A DNA stretch of 64,000 bases, from positions 62,001 through 126,000 of the forward strand of contig NZ_JAPEMV010000008.1 of NCBI RefSeq assembly GCF_026342355.1, read 5' to 3'. The number at the start of each line of letters is the position of its first letter. Positions within the stretch are counted from its first letter, which is position 1. The notes beneath the pieces are model-generated. The model saw only the letters and a program-made list of their open reading frames with translations. It was not told the DNA's origin and did no database searches. Source of the stretch: Streptomyces sp. NBC_00249 (lineage in GTDB: Bacteria; Actinomycetota; Actinomycetes; Streptomycetales; Streptomycetaceae). The position numbers and the translations under genes are program-made. Below are positions 25,059-32,056 of the stretch, one piece after another.

Positions 25059-26368
25059 GGGCGTCGAGGATGCTGCCGGCCCGCTGCCGCCACCTGCTGC
25101 GGGCCCTCGGGCTGCGCTGGAAGATCGCCGTCCTGCTGGCCGTCGGCTGCTCGCTGGTCGCGGTCACCATCGGGGTCCTGATCCACGAGGCGCGGGTGCG
25201 CCAGGTCTCCGACGCGGCCCGCAAGAGCGCCACCGAGCAGCTGGTCCGCGTACGGCAGGTCTACGAGCTCACCGGCCAGCTCGACTTCGACAAGGTCGGG
25301 GAGGCCGATGCCCGGATCGACTGCCCGGCCGTGCCGGCGGCCCTGCGCGCGGCGGCCCTGGCCGGGCGGCGCACCACCTACCTCGACCTGTCGGGGCCGC
25401 ATCCGGCGGTGTGGGCGGCGCGGCCGGTGGGCGGCGACCACGTGCTGACCGTGCGGCATTCGCTGGCCGCCGAGCAGGCGGAACTGGCGGAGCTGGACGG
25501 CCAGCTGATCGCGTTCGGCGCGGGGGTGGTGGCGCTGGCGGCGGTCGGCGGGGCGCTGCTGGCCAGCCGGCTGAGCAAGGACCTGCGGACGGCCGCCGAG
25601 ACCGCGCGGCGGATCAGCGCGGGCGACCTCGACGCGCGGATCGGGCCGTCGGGGGTGCCCGGAACCCGCGACGAGGTGGCCGCACTGTCCTCGGCGGTCG
25701 ACACGATGGCGGCCAGTCTCCAGCGGAGGCTGGAGGCGGAGCAGCGGTTCACGGCGGACGTGGCGCACGAGCTGCGGACCCCGCTGACGGGGCTGCACAC
25801 GGCGGCCGAGCTGCTGCCGGACGGGCGGCCGACGGAGCTGGTGCGGGACAGGGTCGCGGCGCTGCGGACGCTGACGGAGGACCTCCTCGAGGTGGCCAGG
25901 CTGGACGCGAACCGGGAGGAGGCGCGGCTGGAGGCGCACCGGCTGGGCCCGCTGGTCGAGTCGATCACGCGACGCTCGGGGGTGGCGGCGGAGCTGACGG
26001 GCGCGGCGGGGCCCGAGAGCGGGGCGTGGGTGCGTACGGATGTCCGGCGCCTGGAGCGGATCCTGACGAACCTGCTGGTCAACGCCCGACGGCACGGGGG
26101 TGGGCGGGTGTCGGTGACGGTGTCCGGGGCCTCGGTGACGGTACGGGACCACGGTCCGGGTTTCCCCCGGACCCTGCTGCGGGAAGGGCCGCAGCGGTTC
26201 ATGACGGGGGCGGCGGAGCGGGGCCAGGGCACGGGGCTGGGCCTGACCATCGCCTTCGGGCAGGCGCAGGTGATCGGCGCCGAGGTGGTGCTGGCGAACC
26301 CCGCGCCCTCGGGGGCGGCGGCCACGGTGACGCTCCCGCAGGCGGCGCCGCCGGGATGCGGGACCTGA
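25055..26368 (+). CDS. Sensor histidine kinase, HAMP-HisKA-HATPase
   Basis: 437 residues, GTG start inside the previous stop. Membrane helices lie near residues 24-45 and 150-170, with an extracytoplasmic loop of about 100 residues between them; HAMP follows (SAGDLDARIG), then HisKA with the phospho-acceptor in DVAHELRTPLTGL, the N-box LTNLLVNARRHG, the D-box VRDHGPGFP and G-box GTGLGLTIAF. All kinase motifs are intact. No response regulator lies on either side, so its partner is elsewhere or this is an orphan. The GC-rich, repeat-bearing gap behind it may mark where a regulator was lost, which is only a guess. Confidence 0.85.
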   Translation: MRASRMLPARCRHLLRALGLRWKIAVLLAVGCSLVAVTIGVLIHEARVRQVSDAARKSATEQLVRVRQVYELTGQLDFDKVGEADARIDCPAVPAALRAAALAGRRTTYLDLSGPHPAVWAARPVGGDHVLTVRHSLAAEQAELAELDGQLIAFGAGVVALAAVGGALLASRLSKDLRTAAETARRISAGDLDARIGPSGVPGTRDEVAALSSAVDTMAASLQRRLEAEQRFTADVAHELRTPLTGLHTAAELLPDGRPTELVRDRVAALRTLTEDLLEVARLDANREEARLEAHRLGPLVESITRRSGVAAELTGAAGPESGAWVRTDVRRLERILTNLLVNARRHGGGRVSVTVSGASVTVRDHGPGFPRTLLREGPQRFMTGAAERGQGTGLGLTIAFGQAQVIGAEVVLANPAPSGAAATVTLPQAAPPGCGT

Positions 26369-26447
26369 GCGGGGTCCGGCCACGGTCCGGGCCGGGTCGG
26401 GGCGGGACAGGGCCGAGCCGGTCCGGGGCCTGGTCCGAGCGGGGTCA

Positions 26448-26538
26448 CGAGCACGGTTCGGCCAGGGCCCGAGCACGGTCCAGCCGGCGTCCCGAGCACG
26501 GTCCGGCCACGGTCACGGGCACGGTCCGGCCAGGTCCG
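26448..26538 (+). repeat. Degenerate 22-23-bp tandem repeat, four units
   Basis: Units start at 26448, 26470, 26493 and 26516, each with the core CGRGCACGGTYCRGCC. Weaker relatives (GGTCCGGCCACGGTCCGGGC) extend back to about 26373. It fills most of the 347-nt gap after the sensor kinase; no gene is seen in the gap. The remainder, 26539-26715, holds a lower-GC stretch (GGAAACGATACTTCTACGGG) that could carry the promoter of the next gene. Confidence 0.65.
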
Positions 26539-26715
26539 CGCTGGGCCGGCGTCACCCGGACGGGGTGGGGGTACCCGGATGGCCACGCACCACCCTGACG
26601 TGCGGAAACGATACTTCTACGGGCGGCGCGGGCTCGATCTGACGTAGGGTCAGCAGGCGGGCGCCCGACGCGGCGGTTTACCTCAAGACACGACCCCGTG
26701 TCCCCAGGAGTTCCC

Positions 26716-27297
26716 ATGCGCCGCAGCACCGCCCACGTGCTCACCGCCACCGCGCTGACCGCCGCCGCCTTCGCCGGCCCGGTCGCCGGGGCGGTCGCCG
26801 CCGCGGACCTCGGCATGGCGGCCGGTTTCGCGGCCGGGGACTTCGCCCCGCTGGAGATCCGGCCGAAGTCCGTCGCCCCGGGCGCCACCGTCACCGTGGA
26901 CACCACGGCCTGCGGGCCGGGCAGCCGCGCCGAGGGCGATGCCACCACGGTGGGCGGCGGCCGCTTCGAGTTGGTCCCGGGCAGCCGCAAGGAGGCGGTC
27001 GCGGGGCAGTTCCAGGTGTCCCGGCACCTGCGCCCCGGTACCTACGACATCGGCGCGACCTGCGCGAACGGCAAGTTCGCCACCGGCGACCTGGTCGTCA
27101 TCGGTGAGGCGGCCGCCGTCGGCGGCCACGTCGTCACCGAACGCGCCCCGCAGGGGCCCGTTCGGACCGGGGTGGGTGGTGGGACGACCACCACCACCGA
27201 CCCCGCCAAGATCGCGGCGGGTGTGGCCCTCCTGGCCGCGGCCGCCGCCGGCGGTACCTGGCTCGTGCGTCGCCGGGCGAGCGGCACGCCGAGCTGA
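26716..27297 (+). CDS. Secreted protein with C-terminal membrane anchor
   Basis: 193 residues from ATG 26716 (CAGGAG 8 nt upstream); a GTG at 26698 would add six residues. An N-terminal signal peptide (STAHVLTATALTAAAFAGPV) is followed by an immunoglobulin-like strand-rich domain with two cysteines (TTACGPGS, GATCANGK), a Gly/Thr linker and a C-terminal helix ending RRR. It looks like a surface protein held by its tail. No LPXTG- or LAXTG-type motif precedes the helix. The next gene is a class F sortase, 130 nt away, the usual company of this group in Streptomyces. Confidence 0.72.
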   Translation: MRRSTAHVLTATALTAAAFAGPVAGAVAAADLGMAAGFAAGDFAPLEIRPKSVAPGATVTVDTTACGPGSRAEGDATTVGGGRFELVPGSRKEAVAGQFQVSRHLRPGTYDIGATCANGKFATGDLVVIGEAAAVGGHVVTERAPQGPVRTGVGGGTTTTTDPAKIAAGVALLAAAAAGGTWLVRRRASGTPS

Positions 27298-27426
27298 CGG
27301 GCGCCCACCGCGGCTCCGGCCGCGGTCCGACCGGTACCGTCCCCCGTCGCCCGCCCCGCGAGGTCCCCCCCGTTCGCGGGGCCGGGCGACGGCCACTTCC
27401 GCGAACGGCACGACGAGGGGGCTGAC

Positions 27427-28104
27427 ATGGCCAGGTCGTCCCTTCCGGGTCCCGCCTGGCCCGCGCCGCCCGGCAGGATCCGCAGGAGACGGCCCGGCTC
27501 CGGGCGCGGCGGGCTGGTGGCCCTCGCCGCCTGCGTCGGGGTGTGGCTCGTCAGCAGCGGCTCCGGCGAGATCGTCCGGCCCCCGCTGCCCTCACCGTCC
27601 GAGGCGCTGAGCGGGCAGGCCCTGTACCCGGGCAGCATCGGCCCGCTCCCCGGTTCCCCGCCCACCCGGATCCGGATCCCGTCGATCCGGGTGGACGCCC
27701 CGCTGACGGGGCTCGGTCTCAACCGCGACGGCAGTCTCGAAGTGCCCCCGCCCGCCCGGCGCGACCTCGCGGGCTGGTACCGCGGCGGGACCGCCCCGGG
27801 GGCGACGGGCACCGCCGTCGTCGCGGGCCACGTCGACGACGCCAGCGGCCCGGCGGTCTTCTACCACCTGGGCGCGCTGCGGCGCGGGGCGGCGATCGAG
27901 GTGGCGCGTACGGACGGACGCACGGCCGTCTTCACGGTCCACGCCGTCGAGGTCCACGACGCGGGGGCCTTCCCGGACGCGCGCGTGTACGGGCCTTCGC
28001 CCCGCGCCGAGCTCCGGGTGATCACCTGCGGCGGCGGCTTCTCCCCGCGCACGGGCTACCAGGGCAACGTGGTGGTCTTCGCCCACCTCACGGGGACGTT
28101 CTAG
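27427..28104 (+). CDS. Class F sortase
   Basis: 225 residues. A cytosolic basic stretch precedes one membrane helix (GLVALAACVGVWLVSSG), then the sortase fold: IRIPSIRVDAPLTGLGL, the active-site His in VVAGHVDD (near residue 138), Cys in LRVITCGGGF (near 200) and Arg in PRTGYQGN. The full catalytic triad is present. Class F enzymes of actinobacteria are transpeptidases whose natural substrates are mostly unknown. The secreted protein just upstream is the natural candidate partner, although no sorting motif is visible in it. Confidence 0.85.
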   Translation: MARSSLPGPAWPAPPGRIRRRRPGSGRGGLVALAACVGVWLVSSGSGEIVRPPLPSPSEALSGQALYPGSIGPLPGSPPTRIRIPSIRVDAPLTGLGLNRDGSLEVPPPARRDLAGWYRGGTAPGATGTAVVAGHVDDASGPAVFYHLGALRRGAAIEVARTDGRTAVFTVHAVEVHDAGAFPDARVYGPSPRAELRVITCGGGFSPRTGYQGNVVVFAHLTGTF

Positions 28105-28124
28105 TGCCGGTCCAGTGCCGGTCA
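28103..28124 (+). repeat. Tandem 11-bp repeat at sortase stop
   Basis: AGTGCCGGTCC is followed by AGTGCCGGTCA; the first unit overlaps the TAG stop of the sortase gene. Too short to say more. Confidence 0.35.
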
Positions 28125-28149
28125 CAGCACTAACCGGCCCCGGAAGGCC

Positions 28150-28926
28150 TCAGCCCCACTGTTCGAAGCCCAGCTTCACCACGAGCGCGCCGACCACCGT
28201 CAGCAGCACCCCGCGGACGAAGCCACTGCCCTTCTTGAGCGCCATGCGGGCGCCGATCATGCCGCCGGCCAGGTTGAACACGGCCATGAGCGCGGCCAGC
28301 TGCCACAGCACCATCCCCTGGTAGGCGAACATCGCGAGCGCCCCGGCATTCGTGCACACGTTCACGATCTTGGCGGTGGCGGAGGCGGTGACCAGGTCGA
28401 GGTGGAGCAGGGCGGTGAGCGCCAGCACCAGGAACGTGCCGGTGCCGGGGCCGATGAGACCGTCGTAGAAGCCGATGCCCAGGCCGGCGAGGGCGATGGT
28501 GAGCAGCACCCGCTGCCGGGAGACGGGCGAGGTGGAGGGGGCGGTGCCGAATCCCGGCTTGAAGATCACCACGGCGGCGACCACGACCAGGACGCCCATG
28601 ATGAGGGGTCGCAGCGCGTCCTTGCTGATGCCGCCGGCGAGCGCGGCGCCGCCCATCGAGCCGGCGAGTGCGGCCAGGCCGATCCGGACGGCGAGCTTCA
28701 CGTCCACCGGGGCCTTGCGCACGTAGGTGATCGCCGCCCCGGTGGTACCGACGATCGCCACCGCCTTGTTCGTCCCGAGCACGGCGGCGGGGTGGGCGTT
28801 GGGCAGGCCGAGCAGCAGGGCGGGCAGCAGCAGGAGGCCGCCGCCGCCCACCACCGCGTCGATCCAGCCGGCCGCCGCGGCGGCCACGCACAGCACGATG
28901 ATCATGGTCGTTGATATGTCAGGCAC
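28150..28926 (-). CDS. TauE/SafE (TSUP) family membrane transporter
   Basis: 258 residues from GTG 28926, with about eight membrane helices. The two internally repeated TSUP motifs are present: AGWIDAVVGGGGLLLLP near the N-terminus and GFYDGLIGPGTGTFLVL in the second half. The family exports sulfite, sulfoacetate or related small anions. It lies next to a nitrite/siroheme region, but nothing in the sequence proves its substrate. A TAAGGT hexamer 6 nt upstream of the start suggests its own leaderless promoter. Confidence 0.85.
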   Translation of the reverse strand: MPDISTTMIIVLCVAAAAAGWIDAVVGGGGLLLLPALLLGLPNAHPAAVLGTNKAVAIVGTTGAAITYVRKAPVDVKLAVRIGLAALAGSMGGAALAGGISKDALRPLIMGVLVVVAAVVIFKPGFGTAPSTSPVSRQRVLLTIALAGLGIGFYDGLIGPGTGTFLVLALTALLHLDLVTASATAKIVNVCTNAGALAMFAYQGMVLWQLAALMAVFNLAGGMIGARMALKKGSGFVRGVLLTVVGALVVKLGFEQWG

Positions 28927-28932
28927 GGCCCG

Positions 28933-28938
28933 ACCTTA
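28933..28938 (-). promoter_or_regulatory. -10-like hexamer TAAGGT before TSUP gene
   Basis: On the minus strand TAAGGT ends 6 nt before the GTG at 28926. Leaderless geometry. Confidence 0.4.
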
Positions 28939-28962
28939 TGGACCGGATGCATGCAGGACCCA

Positions 28963-29367
28963 TCAATACCCGGAAACTTGCGCAAAGGTTGAGCTTTGCC
29001 GGGCCGGAGCCCGGTCCGGGGCCACCGGAGCGGCCGGTTCCACCAGCGCCGTCAGCGCGGTCGCGGCCAGCACGCCGGCCAGCCCCAGCCCCGCCGCCAG
29101 CCGCCGCCCGGGCGGTACGCGCGACAGCGCGGCCGCCCCGGCCCGCCGGACGGGCTCCCGGCGCGGCCTGCGGTGCCGGGCGGCACCGCCCGCCGCAGCG
29201 GGGACGGGGGCCGGAACAGGACCGGGCACGGGCACGGGCACGACGATGTGCAGGGGGTGACGCACGGGCTGGAGCACCTCTCGGAGAACACGGCGGACGG
29301 GGACGAAGGGGATGAAGGGGACGACAGGGACGACGCCCCGGCGGGCCCCCCTCAGAAGCTGAAGCAC
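28963..29367 (-). CDS. Small one-helix membrane protein, overlapping gene
   Basis: 134 residues if started at GTG 29367, which lies inside the end of the ferric-reductase-like gene (16-nt overlap); in-frame GTGs further in are alternatives. Third positions are mostly G or C until the last few codons, which argues for real coding. The N-terminal half has Val/Pro repeats (VPVVPFIPFVPV, VPVPVPGPVPAPVP), the middle is Arg-rich, and one helix (LAAGLGLAGVLAATALTAL) stands near the C-terminus. I do not recognise a family. Same strand as and downstream of the flavoprotein, so probably coupled to it. Confidence 0.5.
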   Translation of the reverse strand: MLQLLRGARRGVVPVVPFIPFVPVRRVLREVLQPVRHPLHIVVPVPVPGPVPAPVPAAAGGAARHRRPRREPVRRAGAAALSRVPPGRRLAAGLGLAGVLAATALTALVEPAAPVAPDRAPARQSSTFAQVSGY

Positions 29368-30647
29368 TCGGAGTGCACCCGCCCGGCCGGCACCCCGGCC
29401 CGCAGCAGCGCGCCCCGGGTCGCCTCCGCCATCCCGGGCGGCCCGCACAGGTACACGTCGTGCTCCACGAGGTCCGGCACCAGCGCGGCCAGCGCCCGCG
29501 GGGCCAGCGGGTCGTAGGCGGCGTCGGAAGGCCCGAGCAGGTAGTGCAGCCCGGCCTGCCGCCCGGCAGCGATGGCCTCCAGCTCGGCGCGCAGTACGAG
29601 GTGCTCCTCGGCCCCGGCCCGGTACAGCAGGGTGATGTCCCCGGGCCCGCCGGGCAGGGTCTCGAACAGGGCCCGCATCGGGGTGATCCCGACCCCGCCC
29701 GCGATCAGCAGCACCTTGGGCCGGGTCCGCCGGGCGGCGGTGAGCGCCCCGAACGGCCCGGTGGCCAGCACCCGCGTGCCCGGCCGCAGCCGGCGGATCC
29801 GGCGGGAGTGCCCGCCGAGCGCCTTGACGGTGATCCGCAGCCGCCCGTCCTGCGCCGGCGCGGACAGCGAGAACGGCAGGGCGGTGTACCAGAGCCGCCG
29901 CTGGAGGAACCGCCAGCGCAGGAACTGCCCCGGTTCCGCGCGCAGCTCCGCGAGGTGCTGCCCGTGGATGACGACGGACACCACCCCGGGCCCCTCCGCC
30001 CGCACCTCGGCGACCCGCAGCCCGTGCCGCAGGGCCTGCCGTACGGGGACCACTGCCCGGTACCAGACCAGCAGGACGGCGACGAGGGCGTGGGCGAGGG
30101 CCCAGAACCAGGCGGCCACCGCCAGATCGGGCCCGGCGAGCTGGTGCGCGAAGGCCAGGGCGGCGGCCAGGTAGACGAACAGGTGCACCCCGCGCCAGGT
30201 TTCGTGCGGGACGCGGCGGCGTACGGCCCGGGCGGAGGTCACGCCGACCGCGGCCAGGAGGACGGTCCCGGCCGCGGCGGCGCCGAGCGCGGGGTAGCCG
30301 AGCAGCCCCCGGACGGCGGAGACCACGTCGACGCCCTCGTGCACGGCGTATCCGAGCAGGGCGAGGAGCCCGTGCCCGAAGCAGAGGAGGAGCACGTGCC
30401 GGCCCCCCAGCGCGTGCCAGCGGGCGAGCCGGTCGGCGCCGATGCCGTGCTCCACGGCGGGCACCCGGGCCATCAGGAAGAGCAGGACGAGCACCCCGTA
30501 CCCGGCGAGCAGCCCGGTCAGGTGGGCGGCCGTGGCGAAGAGCGCGTCGAGGCGGGCGGAGGGGCGCACCTGGGCCGCCCACAGCAGGGTGACCAGCCCC
30601 GCCCCGACCAGCATCCCGCCCTTGACCCGTCCCGCCGCATCTCGCAT
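29352..30647 (-). CDS. Ferric reductase-like transmembrane flavoprotein
   Basis: 431 residues from ATG 30647. Five to six membrane helices with histidines spaced as in ferric reductases (GRHVLLLCFGHGLLALLGYAVH, VHLFVYLAAALAFAHQ) come first; the C-terminal half is a ferredoxin-NADP reductase module (LRWRFL...LPFSLSAP for FAD, LIAGGVGITPMRALFE and YLCGPPGM for NAD(P)H). The membrane part may carry heme and pass electrons across the membrane to iron or another acceptor. Divergent from the nitrite reductase operon. A TAGCGT hexamer 7 nt upstream suggests leaderless transcription. Confidence 0.82.
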   Translation of the reverse strand: MRDAAGRVKGGMLVGAGLVTLLWAAQVRPSARLDALFATAAHLTGLLAGYGVLVLLFLMARVPAVEHGIGADRLARWHALGGRHVLLLCFGHGLLALLGYAVHEGVDVVSAVRGLLGYPALGAAAAGTVLLAAVGVTSARAVRRRVPHETWRGVHLFVYLAAALAFAHQLAGPDLAVAAWFWALAHALVAVLLVWYRAVVPVRQALRHGLRVAEVRAEGPGVVSVVIHGQHLAELRAEPGQFLRWRFLQRRLWYTALPFSLSAPAQDGRLRITVKALGGHSRRIRRLRPGTRVLATGPFGALTAARRTRPKVLLIAGGVGITPMRALFETLPGGPGDITLLYRAGAEEHLVLRAELEAIAAGRQAGLHYLLGPSDAAYDPLAPRALAALVPDLVEHDVYLCGPPGMAEATRGALLRAGVPAGRVHSECFSF

Positions 30648-30654
30648 GGCGCTC

Positions 30655-30660
30655 ACGCTA
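30655..30660 (-). promoter_or_regulatory. -10-like hexamer TAGCGT before ferric reductase-like gene
   Basis: On the minus strand TAGCGT ends 7 nt before the ATG at 30647. Confidence 0.4.
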
Positions 30661-30765
30661 AGCGGCCCGGGAGGGCCTGGAAGGGCCCCGAAGGGCCTGC
30701 CGGTGATCCTTAAGGCGGCCTTGAGCAAGGCCTCACGGACCCTTAATCCGGGCGCTGAGGTCGGC

Positions 30766-30803
30766 GTTCCGTCCGGGTAACAGCGGCGATCCCGAGGGGA
30801 AAC
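30766..30803 (+). promoter_or_regulatory. GlnR-like box upstream of nitrite reductase operon
   Basis: Four pentamers are phased at 11 bp: GTTCC (30766), GTAAC (30777), GATCC (30788) and GAAAC (30799). GTAAC is a good a-site and GAAAC a good b-site of the actinomycete GlnR pattern. The box ends 22 nt before the ATG at 30826, close to the 23-nt gap of the nasA box. Confidence 0.5.
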
Positions 30804-30825
30804 AGCGGGCGCGCACGCTCGTGCC

Positions 30826-32055
30826 ATGACCTCGGAACAGCGTGTGGTGGTGATCGGCGGCGGCCTGGCCGGCCTGCGGTTCGCCGCGCGGCTGGGCGCC
30901 CGCGGCACGGACCGGACGGTGACCGTGCTCGGGGAGGAGACGCACGCCCCCTACAACCGGGTCCTGCTCGCGGAGGTCCTGGCGGGCCGGTACGCCCCCG
31001 AGGTGACCGCGCTGCCGGACCCCGGTCCGGTGCTGCGGCGGGGGGTGCGGGCGGTCCGCGTGGACCGCGCCGAGCGCGAGGTGCACTGCGACGACGGGAG
31101 CGTGGAGCGCTACGGGACCCTGGTGCTGGCCACCGGCTCGAACCCGGTCCTGCCCCCGCTGCGGGGCCTGTTCACGCCCGAGGGGCGGGAACTCCCCGAC
31201 GGGGTCCACGCGTTCCGCACGATGGACGACTGCCTCGCCCTGGCCGCCGCGTCCCGCCCCGGCGTGCGCGCGGTGGTGATCGGCGGCGGGCTGCTCGGGG
31301 TCTCCGCCGCCCGCGCGCTGGCCGCACGGGGTGCGCAGGTGGTCCTCGCCCAGCAGGCCGAGCGCCTGATGGAACGCCAGCTGGACGCGGACGCCTCGGC
31401 GCTGCTGCACGCCCACCTCACCACCCTCGGCGTGGAGATCCACACCCGCTGCCGGGTCCGCGGCCTGACCACCGCCGGCGCCGCTCCCCGCCGGGTCACC
31501 GGGGTCGAACTCGCCGACGGCTACCGCCTCGACGCCGACCTCGTCGTCCTCGCCTGCGGGGTCCGCCCCCGCACCGGGCTCGCCCAGGCCGCCGGGCTGG
31601 AGGTCCGCAAGGGCGTGGTGGTCGACGACCGGCTGCGCACCAGCGACCCCCGGATCCACGCCGTCGGCGACTGCGCCGAGCACGCCGGCCGGGTGTACGG
31701 CCTGGCGGGCCCCGCCCTGGAGCAGGCCGACGCCCTCGCCGACGCCCTCACCGGCTCCCCGGCGGGCTACACCGGCACCCGCGCCCTCACCCGCCTCACC
31801 CTCGCCGCCGCCGGCGACCGCCCCTTCGACCTCGCCTCCTTCGGCGAGCCGGTCCCCCTCCCCGGCGACGACGTGGTCCGCCTCGCCGACGCCACCCGCC
31901 GCACCTACCGGCAGGTCGTCCTGCGCGGCGACCGCCTCGTCGGCGGGGTGCTGCTCGGCGAGCTGTCCACCGTGGGCGCCCTCGCCCGCACCTGGGAGGG
32001 CGACGAACCCCTGCACGACCCGTTCCACCTGCTCACCGACGACGGAGGCCACTGA
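30826..32055 (+). CDS. FAD/NAD(P)-dependent oxidoreductase of nitrite reductase operon
   Basis: 409 residues. VVVIGGGLAGLRFAARLG binds FAD, VVIGGGLLGVSAARAL binds NAD(P)H, and IHAVGDCAEH ends the FAD site. It matches the N-terminal flavin domain of NirB and NasB-type proteins, standing alone. It should pass electrons from NAD(P)H to nitrate or nitrite reductase; since nasA in this window has no reductase domain, this is a likely electron donor for it, though unproven. The stop is 1 nt before the nirB start, so they form one operon. A GlnR-like box lies upstream. Confidence 0.83.
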   Translation: MTSEQRVVVIGGGLAGLRFAARLGARGTDRTVTVLGEETHAPYNRVLLAEVLAGRYAPEVTALPDPGPVLRRGVRAVRVDRAEREVHCDDGSVERYGTLVLATGSNPVLPPLRGLFTPEGRELPDGVHAFRTMDDCLALAAASRPGVRAVVIGGGLLGVSAARALAARGAQVVLAQQAERLMERQLDADASALLHAHLTTLGVEIHTRCRVRGLTTAGAAPRRVTGVELADGYRLDADLVVLACGVRPRTGLAQAAGLEVRKGVVVDDRLRTSDPRIHAVGDCAEHAGRVYGLAGPALEQADALADALTGSPAGYTGTRALTRLTLAAAGDRPFDLASFGEPVPLPGDDVVRLADATRRTYRQVVLRGDRLVGGVLLGELSTVGALARTWEGDEPLHDPFHLLTDDGGH

Positions 32056-32056
32056 C

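Noticed and set aside
26448..26538. Possible CRISPR array
   Set aside because: Units are 22-23 bp and directly adjacent without spacers, and there are no cas genes.
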